A stretch of DNA of 64,000 nucleotides, taken from the NCBI RefSeq assembly GCF_035083965.1, contig NC_089724.1:16114410-16178409 (forward strand). Direction: 5' to 3'. The DNA comes from Branchiostoma lanceolatum. Its lineage: Eukaryota; Chordata; Leptocardii; Amphioxiformes; Branchiostomatidae. Every line of letters starts with the position of its first letter. The first letter of the stretch is position 1. Position numbers and translations under genes: made by a program. The notes beneath the pieces are model-generated. The model made no database searches. It was not told the DNA's origin and worked only from the letters and a program-made list of their open reading frames with translations. This document shows positions 32,848 through 42,792 of the stretch, in pieces.

Positions 32848-34628
32848 TATGTATGCGTGCGTATGTATGTATGTGTCTGCCTGTCAGTCTGTCTGGGTGC
32901 GTACGAATTGGCGGCAGTGTAAGTCTTATTTGTTATTCAATGAATTTTTATTTGTTATTCAATGAAGTTTTATTTGTTGTTCAATGAAGTTTTAACGCCA
33001 TTTCCGGTCCTACACAGACTCCCTTCTTGGAGCCGACTTCAGCTCCGGGCGCGTTAGAAGAGCGTTGGGCGACGAGACGGAACTCGGCTGCATCCACTTC
33101 AGCACATTCGACGGGAGGGACCGATGGGACAATTCTAAGTTCTCGGCGCTTCACGCATTCGGGGCCCGAGGGTTCTCCGTGTGGGATGCGGAGGACGTGA
33201 GCCTGGTGTGGGACAGCGGAGACGACGCCGAGAGAATGATCGCCAACTATCATCCGGACATCTTTAACTCGTACTACAAGGAGTCGGTCCTCGACAAAGA
33301 AGTACAGAACAACTTCGACAAGAATTCTTGTAAAAAGGTGAATACCGACCGTCAACACAAACGTCAAAATCATATAATCATATTCTATCAATTTCAAGTT
33401 TTAAGTTCAAAATGAATGATAGCAACATGGTGATTTTACAGCCTAGCGCGCGTTCCTTCTTTTGTGCCCTTTTCGTGAGCTGTAGAAAGAATGTTTCTAA
33501 AAACATTTAGACCAGATAAGAGATCTACAGATTTTCAGTAGTTTTTCACGAATCTAAACATTTTGCCATTTGTTCAGCCTTCACAGCTACAAAACACTTT
33601 CATGTCTTTTCAGGGACCAGAAACAGAAGCCGTATCGATAGGCTCGGTTGGAGACCAGACCGTCCTGTTTGTGGCGAACGAACGGTCTTCCACCATCATG
33701 TTATACACCCTACCGGACACGGACATCATCTCCCCGGTGTTCCAGAGCATCTACTGGCCGGGCGAGGGGACCGGGGCGATGACGTGGCGGGAGGCTTACG
33801 ACGCACGCACTGTCGGCGACGTGGACCCAGAAGACCTGAGGTACGTCTAGATCAAGTAATCATGCTACAAAACCCTTCCCCGTAAATATATCTTGCTCTT
33901 TTAGCATGAATGTTCATCTGAGTTGGTGAATTACAAAACGAGACTGCTGGCCAACTCGAAGAATTGACTCACCAGAAGTTTTGGCCGAATCACTCTTCAT
34001 CAGCTATCTGACCCAAATGCTGTGCACACTTGCTTTTGTCGCAGGTGTGACGTGACTGACGTCAGCACTAGGTAAAAGTTTGTCGGAAGTCGGTATCGCC
34101 CCCGTCCCTATACTTTGCTCTTGTCTAAAAACTGCAAGGATCTTGTTGTCGTATGTGCCAACGTACGCGTGCTTACTTTTTTTTCTTTCCTTCACAGATT
34201 CGTTTCCTCAGAAGACAGCCCTAATGGCAGGCCACTTCTCCTGGTGACGGGGACCGTTAGCGGGACGGTCAGCGTCTACGAGGTTTACGACAACACTGAC
34301 GTAACGGTATGTAGATGTAACGGCAATCAAGAGATATCATCCTACGAAGTGACCGCTGGCTCAATGCTTGTCGCTTGTCGTGGTTGGCAAGCGACAATTA
34401 CAAGCATTGATCCAGCGGTCACCTCGGAGAATGGTACTCAGGCTAATCAAGAGATGCTATCATTTATGAACACTTGTTACAGCTAGCTGTGATCTCCTTC
34501 TTTGTGGATCATTTCACCATCGTAACAACGCTGTTTTACCCCCACAGGCGTCTGCAGGCCTGGTGCTGCCTGGCGTCCTCACGACCTACCTCACCGCCGT
34601 CGCACTTGCCTTGTACACCGTGCAATAA
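29231..34628 (+). CDS. MSP130-like surface glycoprotein (choice-of-anchor I family)
   Basis: Ten exons, 29231..29435, 29595..29816, 29929..30133, 30433..30595, 30778..30892, 32552..32725, 33018..33337, 33614..33840, 34198..34306 and 34548..34628, join in phase to 606 residues. Residues 1-22 are a signal peptide (LPVYLAMLAVPGVLG). Family blocks appear in order: VEQITYDPKNHLIYTVG; CNEGEPANTE...DPEGSATIIEFS; LEPEYLAFSHNETKAYVVLQ then ENNAIAVLDL; a GMKTF...YILTANEGD block; GARGFSVWDAEDVSLVWDSG; and GPETEAVSIG. These match sea-urchin MSP130 (mesenchyme-specific cell-surface glycoprotein of skeleton-forming cells) and its bacterial relatives, predicted to fold as a beta-propeller-like repeat. The C-terminus is a hydrophobic tail (GLVLPGVLTTYLTAVALALY), consistent with GPI anchoring as known for MSP130. 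Several NxT/NxS sites are present. The large fifth intron carries a transposon. Confidence 0.88.
30942..31731. mobile_element. TIR element rich in AATCGCGATT, with SANT-like fragment
   Basis: The ends are matching inverted repeats of about 50 bp starting gaccccgttcacactcattt; the two arms differ by only a base or two. The palindrome AATCGCGATT, or a near form, recurs about nine times in the subterminal regions. On the minus strand, 31342..31187, a ~51-codon frame starts MPKKKKKTPSATSAGG and continues RWRDEETRVLIAIWG, EEVQAKLG. This is a Myb/SANT (trihelix-like) DNA-binding fragment of the kind carried by PIF/Harbinger elements. It stops early, so the copy is non-autonomous. I could not see a clear target-site duplication, so the superfamily is uncertain. 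Confidence 0.75.
31187..31342 (-). pseudogene. Truncated Myb/SANT-like transposon protein
   Basis: About 51 residues with a basic N-terminus followed by W-x-DEET-x-x-LI-x-IW, the start of a trihelix SANT fold. It ends at a stop before the third helix. The frame lies entirely inside the TIR element in the fifth intron of the MSP130-like gene. It probably no longer makes a functional protein. Confidence 0.55.
31890..32400 (-). repeat. Possible LTR-retroelement fragment
   Basis: GC-rich intron sequence unlike its surroundings. On the minus strand it has gatcaataaaggcagg (poly(A)-signal-like), then a 'ctggtggacagcggtg' stretch, then a short Arg/Pro-rich frame. This could be an LTR end plus leader, but no inverted TG...CA ends or primer-binding site could be fixed. 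It may simply be an unclassified repeat. Confidence 0.25.
32776..32880 (+). repeat. (TG)n / (TGCG)n microsatellite
   Basis: A (tg) run, then about twelve tgcg units, then tatg/tgcg variants. It lies just inside an intron of the MSP130-like gene after the donor at 32726. Confidence 0.9.
34347..34425. repeat. Hairpin in MSP130-like intron
   Basis: The arms gtgaccgctggctcaatgct and agcattgatccagcggtcac, plus inner tgtcgcttg / caagcgaca, fold into an imperfect stem of about 30 bp with a short loop. It lies in the last intron of the MSP130-like gene. Confidence 0.6.
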
Positions 34629-36137
34629 CGTCATCTAGCGGGATGGTGACGAAACGATTCCTTCCGTCCAAGCAGTCGGCGTTTGGCGTCTCGTGCAAGG
34701 GGGGTGTCTGTCTGATTTGTAATGTCTTGGCTCTAAAAAGCGTAATGAAAAAAAAGAGAGAGAATATATATTGCCCCCTCCCAATTTCCCAATGGTATAT
34801 AACGTTATAGCCTTTGGAATGAAAATTTTACTTTGCACATTCGCAAATGTAACGCAGCAACCACAATGCAAGATATTGTGTTTGTTTCTGTAACAATGTT
34901 GTTCGTCGCGTCAGAAGTTTTTATTTATTTCAATGTGGTCTCAGGTCACCAATTAGTTTTGTCTCCTCTCTGGCTGTTTGTACATATTCTGTTTTCAAAA
35001 AGTTGCACTCTGTCTACAGCCAATGTTTTTGTGAGAATTATTTCTCAGTGACTGTGTCCCATCCAGTAATCGCACAGTACTGTAATTATATGGCATGCTA
35101 ACTTAATATCATTTTAAGCAATACGCTCCCACTGGCACCGCGGTCCTTTATCGAACAACATCGAACACATTCCAGTGTATATTCTCTTTCAAAAGCTTTA
35201 TGGAAGTACAGAATTTGTGTAGCCTGGTGCGTAGAAATAGGCTTAAGAGCCATATCTGGTTGTTGTTGCATGTTGTGGTTAATCCATCTAAAGTGTATGA
35301 ACTTGAATGGAATATAATGTTCACCCGGTAAAATTTGAGAAGGCTGTTAAACTTGTTGTCTGTATACGTCTGAAGAGACAGTGTGTTTGGTTTGTTGGTG
35401 TTTGTATAAACTGTATAAAGTTGTCGCTGTGAAACAGCGTAGTTTAACACGTCTGTGGGTGGACTTTGGTGAAGAAAATAAACAGAAACCCACGCACTCC
35501 GGATCCTGTCCTGTTTCTTACTTTTATTTGGCATCCATCCCGCTGTGATATCTTAACATAAATACAAACCTGAGTAAGAGTCAGAACTGACCTCCATATA
35601 TCTGGCTTTCATATCAGTATGTTTGTATTCTATCTTTATCCTGAGTTGTTATAATAACCGTAAAGTACACGATATGAGGTCATACGTATAAATTATATGT
35701 AAGAGAACCGATGGAAAAAATTGAAAATGAATGATACATCTATACATATCATATCTTTCAATATATATATATATATATGTAAAGATATATATGAATACCT
35801 TGCACTAACAGTAAAATTCAAATTGCCTTTTCCATACTTAATTTACTCATCTCACAAATCTCTCACCTCATATATGTAAGGCATACCGCAAAAGGCAAGT
35901 CGTAGCACCTGTAGTGCGGTGTGTTCTTTCAGTGGTCGTGAAACGAAGCCAGACAATCATAGAAACGTAACAATGTACCTAACAGCAGCTTGGATACAAT
36001 GGGACCATACCTACTAATCTAACTCATAGACTGGCCATCTTTCATTACAGCAGAACTTCGCTCACTGATAGAGGACAGTGTCGAGTGGAGAAGAAGAACC
36101 CATTGTTCCCCGTGTCGGCATCGCTACATGTCCCCGT
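34629..36137. other. Convergent intergenic region (MSP130-like / decarboxylase)
   Basis: Contains both 3' UTRs. An AATAAA for the plus-strand gene is near 35477, and the minus-strand counterpart (AATAAAAG) near 35524, so the two transcripts may end within about 50 bp of each other or overlap. A (TA)n tract lies at about 35760-35780. No extra gene is seen; the frame at 35148-35534 (-) has no recognisable domain. Confidence 0.5.
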
Positions 36138-39100
36138 TCAAGGTTCAAGACCATCTTTCAGTTTCAGCAGAGACTTCTGCAGTACTTCTAAGCAGAGTTC
36201 AATGTTTTCCACATGCGTGCGGAAGCCGAGCACACAGATTCTGAGATAGAAGGTTTCCTTGAGAGTTGTAGACGAAATGTAGACTCTTCCATCTCGTACG
36301 ACTTCTTCGAGGAGGCGTTTGTTGAAGTCGTTGACGTCCATCCCACGAGGAACGTCTGTGTACCTGAAGGCGACCACGGAAAGCTCTGGAGCAGTTAAAA
36401 CTGTTTCCATATCAAAGAAGAATGCATCATGACAAAGAACACTATCAGGCATGTCGGGGGTCTGTATTTGTGAATCGTATTTTTAATCAGCAAAACATTA
36501 GATATTCTTCTGATTTGATCTTTTCTGGTCGTCTGTGGTTATTTGACAGGGTCTTAAGATCTTTGGGTGTCCCAAAACGCTTGTTACTGAAATGCAATGC
36601 AAATAGGGACACCAATATGGCATATGCCATATGAATATCAGTTTATTAACGGTTAAAGCATAGATCCCCATGATTAAACATGACTGTAGTGTGCTCACCC
36701 TTAATTATGCGGTAGAAGTATGCCGCTAGTCGGAGCTTTTCCTTCAGCATCAATCGGAACGTCTGCACTCCGAAGAGTTTCAGCGGGAACCACATTCTTG
36801 GTCCTCTGCACGTGTGCACATTTGGTGAAAAGTATAGCATGGTCAGTGTTCGGTGAAAATGTACTTGATAATAGATTAGGACGTCATTTGCATTGTTAAT
36901 GAGATGATGTCATAATTCTTCCAAGAAATGCGAACTTAATTGTCATGACATTTGTAACGTCTGTTAGTGTTAACTCACCGGAAATGGGTGGAAAGTTCAA
37001 ACGACAGGTCACATGGGGACAGCTCGGTGTCGTCACTTCCGGGGTGCAGGGGGTTGGTGAGGTAGCTGCCCTGTTTGTGTGCGGTGTTAGACAGGTGTAG
37101 TTTCCGCCCGTCCCTCACAAGCACCACCCCGCTACCGTACGGAAGGTTCAGACCTGTTATGTAGGGAGGAACGATCATTAGTGACAAACTTTTAGGTTCG
37201 CCAAAGATATGGCTGCGGTGTTTCCATCCTCTGTCAAATGCGCTCAGTCACAGATGGATGGGAAGTTCTGATTGATTTTTTAACGACGCTTTAGGGGCAG
37301 AGATTTCTACTGATCAGCCACAGTTACATACAAAATATGTACGTCCTGTGAGATTTTCAGCGAGGCTATGAAAGAACCGACCGTCAACATATTCCCGCAA
37401 GACCATTGGATATAGAATTTAGTACGACATATCCACGATTGTCCTAAGAATGCGTCTAATTTGCTGTCGTATATATACCTATCATGCGACACATGTGAAA
37501 AGGGTATAACATGTCAATATCACGCAAAAGCAGTCTTACCTTTGTGTGGATCCACAATAATGGAGTCGCTCCTCTCCACGCCCCTGAACAGAGCTCTAGC
37601 CTCCTCACACAGCGCGAAGAACCCGCCGTAAGCGGCGTCCACGTGCAGCCAGAGGCCTTGGCGTTCAGCGACGTCCGCGATGGCGTCCACTGGGTCGGCT
37701 GACCCGACGTCGGTCGTTCCGACCGTGGCCACGACGGCAAACGGGATCAGTCCATTCTGTACGGGGGAGGACAAGGCATTAGATTGTTTGAGAGAATTGT
37801 AAGAATTCTTCCTTGACTTACTAATAGCCTCCGTTGCAAATTCCTTCCGGCTGTTTTATTTTAAGTTACCGTTTTCTTGTTGCTGGCCGAGATGTGATAA
37901 GAAAAAGGTAACTTTCTCGGAAAGTGTCTGCAACGGAGGCTACCTTGACAGTACATTAAGGGTAGAATTTGCACGAGTTTGAAAAGAAAACTAACCTGTC
38001 TATCATTTGCAACTGTCGCTTCAAGAGCTCTGACGTCCATTTTCCACCTGGAGTCCACTTGAATGTCCCTCACGACCGCTTCGCCGAGGCCGATGGTGTG
38101 AAGGGCTTTCTTCGTGCAGTGGTGCGTCAGTTCACTCACGTAAACCACAACCCTGTGCGGGTGGTAAACCAGAAATGATGTTGAACATTTGAACATTGTG
38201 GTACTGATAAAGACTTTTTTGAATTCGATCAAAACAATTTTCAGCGATCATTCTCCCTACCTTCTGTCAATCAACGGTGATGATTACCAACTAACCTGTG
38301 AAAATCTCGGGCCCTCAGTCCCTTCCTGCTGTCCCGTGCCGTCGCCATGGCGATAACAGTCGCTGCGGATCCGCCCGAGGTCAAGTTTCCCTGAAACCCC
38401 TTTGGGTACCCGAAAACCTCGGCCGTCCACTCCAGCAGCATGCTGTTCAGAGCCACGCCGCCAGGGCTCTCCGATGTCTTGCCTGCAACGTTATATGCGA
38501 ACGTTCAAATGGGTCTCAATTTTAAAAAAGCGTGTTTCAATCTAACGTTACGTCCCAACGTATAAAACCATCGTGGTTCTGCAACTTAATATTCAAGACT
38601 ACAGCTAGCTAACGCCATAGGTCATTTGACGTTACCTATTTGGCCAGAAAATGAAAGCGTGACGCTTTTGGGAAATACTTTGCTCAAAATAACAGATGGA
38701 AAAGAAATATCATCAGAGAAGAAAAGATATTTGTCAGGAAAATATCACAAGAGAAAAAGACGTGAGAACAGAAAAAGGCGTTATCCTACCTGCGTATGTG
38801 CAGAACGTGTCTGCCAGGAAGTCGCCCAGGGCGGCAGGGAAGACGCCGTTAGAGGGGACATAGCTCATGAACCCGCCGTGTGCCGCACGCAACCCGCTAC
38901 ACTCAACATGGGCTCCGTACAGGTCCAGTATACGGTCTGGAGAAGAGAGGACGATGAAATTAATGAATGAATGAAGACCTTTATTGTACATTCGTGCCCC
39001 GAGGGGCTAGATACAGGTTGTCTAACATGAACCTAACTAACATGTATGTGACATATACAGTGAAATACGTACAATACATAGTTTAAACATATATAATGGA

Positions 39101-39809
39101 CAAAAGTGATCAACTAATTATAAGCTAATCCAGTAGAGTCAACTTCTTCTCGCTTCTTTGTACAAGTGTAAATGTATGAATAGGTCATGATTCTTATGCA
39201 AGCCTTGAAGGGTTGTCTAGACGCAACAAAAATATAATATAAATTTATCCGTTTCATTAATACATTTAAAAAGAACATTTCTTTCTTTATCGTAAAGTTT
39301 ACAATCTAAGATGAAATGTCGCTCATCTTCTATTTGATTTAAGTTAAAATATTGGCAAAGTCTATGCTAAACTTGATGACAGCCGACCTTTCGGGTTAAA
39401 GCCGTCGAATAGGAGTGAGATAGCTGAAGCCCACCTCATAAAAGATTTTCACCGAGTGCTCTAAGTGACCTGGTCAAACAGTTCCGAGAAGATGCAAGAC
39501 AGCTCCCGATTAGATGGTTAGAGGGTAATACTTACCTAAGTCAGAAGGCTCATCCTGGATTGGACTACTGCGAATCCCTCTACATTCGGAGTTGTTGTTG
39601 CCGTCCTCTGCACTGCTGTCGTTATAAACAGCGACCTCGCCCCTCCGGATTCACTCCAAAGCCCCGCTGGCAAATCTTGAAACGCCCTCCAATAACTCCT
39701 TCCTCCGAGACTCCGAGATGTCCAGCTGACTAGTCTTTTCTTCGAGGTCCAAAAGACTGTCGCGAAGATGTTTGACTTCCACTTCCTTGGAGATGGCTCT
39801 TTTAGGCAT
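36138..39809 (-). CDS. PLP-dependent decarboxylase, bacterial-like group II, reading frame damaged
   Basis: Minus-strand exons: 39809..39536, 38936..38790, 38482..38296, 38152..37996, 37756..37540, 37153..36979, 36805..36699 and 36461..36138. About 529 residues, the usual length for the family. Landmarks in order: EEPSDLDRILDLYG analogue (exons 1/2), AHGGFMSYVPSNGVFPAALG, LTSGGSAATVIAMATARD (cofactor pocket), ELTHHCTKKAL with the stacking His, VATVGTTDVGSADP, LWLHVDAAYGG (PLP-ring Asp) and SIIVDPHKG (Schiff-base Lys, ~residue 326). GLNLPYGSGVVLVRDG and VYISSTTLKE complete it. It resembles bacterial 'pyridoxal-dependent decarboxylase' proteins more than animal DOPA or histidine decarboxylases; substrate unknown. 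Two lesions stand out: TGA at 39651-39653 interrupts exon 1 in frame, and the last exon joins one base out of frame. It may be a null allele, a young pseudogene or sequence error. Intron 1 holds a LINE tail. Confidence 0.8.
38950..39140 (-). mobile_element. CR1/L2-like LINE 3' tail fragment
   Basis: On the minus strand: tctagcccctcggggcacg, aatgtacaataaaggtcttc, then attcattcattaat. It shares its layout with the fragments near 9.3 kb and 25.8 kb. It lies in intron 1 of the decarboxylase gene. Confidence 0.6.
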
Positions 39810-40260
39810 TTTGTCACTTGTGGTTGTTTTTGGTTAGGTGTGACTTTGTTATTTCGTATAAGTTCACTTGAGAAGAAATTACTGTACGCGCTCTCGAACT
39901 GAATAGTTCAACGGAATGTCCTGACTGAGTTGTACGTGTTTTGGGTCTACCTGTTTTGTAAGTAGCAAGCTTACGTGCATCATCGCCTATTCGGAGGTCC
40001 ATCAGCAGTTCGACCAATGAGAGAGGCCGGTGTGGGTGTGGATATGATTCAATCGATAGTCGGACAAAGTCAGTTCCGTTAAACGCGAGCGACTGCGCAC
40101 GTGATCTGTGTACGTAGTTGTATCTGCCATGTCTCACGGTATTGTTCGGCCGGGAGCAAACCGCCCTTCGGTTGAACAAACCAGCCTTTGGCGGAACGCA
40201 CCAGTATTCGGCGGTGCCGGACTGGTCATAAATCACACTGAATGACCTGTCACACCTACA

Positions 40261-40500
40261 TTAACTGTGACCTTGGCACAGCACGTCTAACTCCAAGCGT
40301 TGTTTGAAACCATTTACCGAGAATGTCTCTACTGTACTTGCTGGCAGTGAGTTCCACTCTACGATCATGATCTTCTTAGAAAACAAACGATCTTTGATCA
40401 ACACCTCAATTCTGGATGGATAACTCTGGTCTTTGAAATCATGGCCGATTCTTATTTGCTTTTTGTCTGTTTGCTTTTCTGGGATAGAATAAAGGACCAA
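40261..40500 (-). pseudogene. LINE reverse-transcriptase C-terminal remnant
   Basis: A 79-residue frame with HDFKDQSYPSR, DRLFSKK and VEWNSLPASTVETFSVNGFK. These are the characteristic last motifs of CR1/Jockey-class non-LTR reverse-transcriptase ORFs (usual form 'V..WN.LP..VV.A.SVN.FK..L'). The upstream part, toward 40680 on the plus strand, looks like the same ORF in a broken frame. This is a 5'-truncated dead copy. Confidence 0.7.
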
Positions 40501-42570
40501 CTATAGTTTGCAACTTTTGCAAGCCTGTTTGTCATGTTGTACATGACGAATAGTCTGGACAACGTTTCTTCCTGTCTTTTAGTGACCTTTCGCTGTTGCT
40601 TTAAAAAAGTTCTGATGTCAATACAGACACTTGCTGCTTGCTTCCGTACCCTTTCCAGTCTGACTTTCTTGATGTCATGTATCCCGTATAACTAGTTGTG
40701 TTTCCAGTTACCCGACCGACCCCAGCAAAAACCTCCTGACCCTAGCCTGAGTGATGAAATTCAAAACAGACTATTTCACACAAGCTCTGTTAAGGCTTTG
40801 ATGATGATGTTAGAATGAGTAGTTTATTGATATACTTGTGCTTGTATAATGTATTTCTGCACAATTACGATATATAAATACAATGTTGAAAATACTAGTG
40901 CCTAATGCATTTCAGTGCTAAAATTGACATTCTTGAAATTTAGTGAATCTAAAAAAGAGACTCTAAAAACTTAGAGAATCCCTATCTACCGACCATAATT
41001 AAGACCGTGGTCGGAAAGACACGATTTTGTTCCTAGGCCATAACGCACTGATTGGTCTCTACTTTTGCGCCAGTTCCGGGGACATGCAACCGGTCACGTA
41101 GGCAGTCGGGGACGCCTGAGGAAATGTGTAGTGAAAACTGTACGAAGTGGGTTTATGGACCCTTAGAAAGGTCAGGGTTCATGAAATGAGCCCATGAACA
41201 GGTCGATGACCCCATTCCCCTTCCATTCCACAAAACATTGCAAGAATCTTATCTCTGAGTAAAAACGCCAGCTTAATTCCGATTCATACAGAGTAGTACT
41301 CCGAACTGTCGGAAGTACTATTAATTCAATTATCATTCATTGGTTTGGCTGTTCAGCACGCACAGCCGGGGCTGCCAAGGGCTAGCCCTGATGAAAGACG
41401 AGACCGTGTTTACAATGGAATTCGACATGTACAGCATAACGAGCTATAGCGATATTACATAAAATTGTTGTATATAAATGATCTAAAATAACGTCTATCT
41501 ACACCAGGAGGTAAGGGTTAGTGCGTATACAAGTATGGGTCGCCTAAAGAGTCCCAGAGTTTCGTGTTGTGGTGGCGGTGCGAGTGTCAGTCTTCTTCTT
41601 CTCGTGTCACCACTTCTGCTACACGCTCCCTCTCCAATATTCCGCTACTGCAAGTCCTCTTGGGGTCAGTGTAGAGGGTGCACATGTTCTATAGTGAAGT
41701 ATTACATGCAACGTTACGTACTCCACATCCCGCCTGCCTGTCTGTCCCATGTCGGTTTAACAATGGTCAATCCCTAGATATCACTGCACCTTGACATTGA
41801 TAAATATTGCTTTCCCAGAAATGAACACCTGAAGCCGAAAAGCAACTCTAAGACTACCTTTTTCTATGCTGATTGGCTGGTTCTCTTGGAAATCAGTTAC
41901 AACTTTAACTGAAGGGACCACCGTAAAGATTCATAAACAAATAAATGACTAAGATTACCAAGAACCCCTTCTAACGGGCGGATAAACAGAAGACTGACGT
42001 CAAAAGATGACGTCACGGCGACGAACGGGAAAGGGGAAGTTGGCCGGGAGGGGTCCACCAAAAGCTTTTTAGTACGACTGAAAAGTTAAATCTATTGCCA
42101 AAAGGACACAACCTGGGGTTTTAGTTTAAAGTTATCAACTAGTTAAGTTTGTAGATTTACAAAATTACATCATGGGCGTGTTGGTGACAGAACATACCAG
42201 AATAACATAGGTGTAGTCACAATTTAGTACTGGTGCCACATACGTCTGTGTGACATGTATAAAACCAATAGCTACTTATGCAACAGATAATTCATTTGTA
42301 TATGACTCTAATAACAAACCTGATGCAGATGTGTAATGAGAGTAACAGTTACATGTCAATTTTTTCATACGTCAACCGTACCAATTCAAGAGTGACAATT
42401 CTAATATATATTACAGGTTATTTTACTTATTTTAAATAGACGACATCAGGCGTACAAGTACCTTGTTTATTCATCAATTGTAACCGTAATATTAGCAGAA
42501 ATATGGCAGTACTCATATTGGGAATACAAAGAATATGTTTGACTATGACATAATCGAAAATGAAAATAAA

Positions 42571-42622
42571 CAAACACACACCCACACACACTCGCACACT
42601 CACTCACTCACAAGTTTACACT

Positions 42623-42659
<37 letters not shown>

Positions 42660-42689
42660 ACACACATGTCACACACACACACATGTCAC

Positions 42690-42768
<79 letters not shown>

Positions 42769-42772
42769 CGCA
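42571..42772 (+). repeat. (CA)n microsatellite, compound
   Basis: Long ac/ca runs interrupted by atgtcacac and tacatacatac units. It produces a Thr/His-rich artefact frame. It lies just 3' of the methyltransferase stop codon, in its likely 3' UTR. Confidence 0.95.
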
Positions 42773-42792
42773 AAAACTTGGCACATAGGTGA

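Larger units (their letters stand above)
39810..42792. other. Intergenic spacer between two minus-strand genes
   Basis: Contains the upstream region of the decarboxylase, a LINE reverse-transcriptase remnant (40261-40500 and probably to ~40680), and a long (CA)n tract. Frames at 39814-40236 (-) and 41535-41777 (+) show no domain. A minus-strand poly(A) signal candidate for the methyltransferase gene is near 42466. Confidence 0.5.

Noticed and set aside
39613-39651. 39-bp 'intron' (gtgaat...gacag) that would remove the TGA in frame
   Set aside because: Too short for spliceosomal removal, and it would delete family-like residues. Kept only as an alternative to test with transcripts.
39651-39653. 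In-frame TGA as a selenocysteine codon
   Set aside because: The position lies in a variable surface-helix region, not at a catalytic Cys/Sec site; group II PLP decarboxylases are not selenoproteins; a CpG transition or sequence error is simpler.
39536-39817. 93-codon minus-strand frame starting at 39817, overlapping decarboxylase exon 1
   Set aside because: It is the neighbouring frame of the decarboxylase N-terminus. The frame from ATG 39809 gives the helix expected for the family and splices in phase to DRILDLYG; this one ends in a stop at the splice donor and matches nothing.
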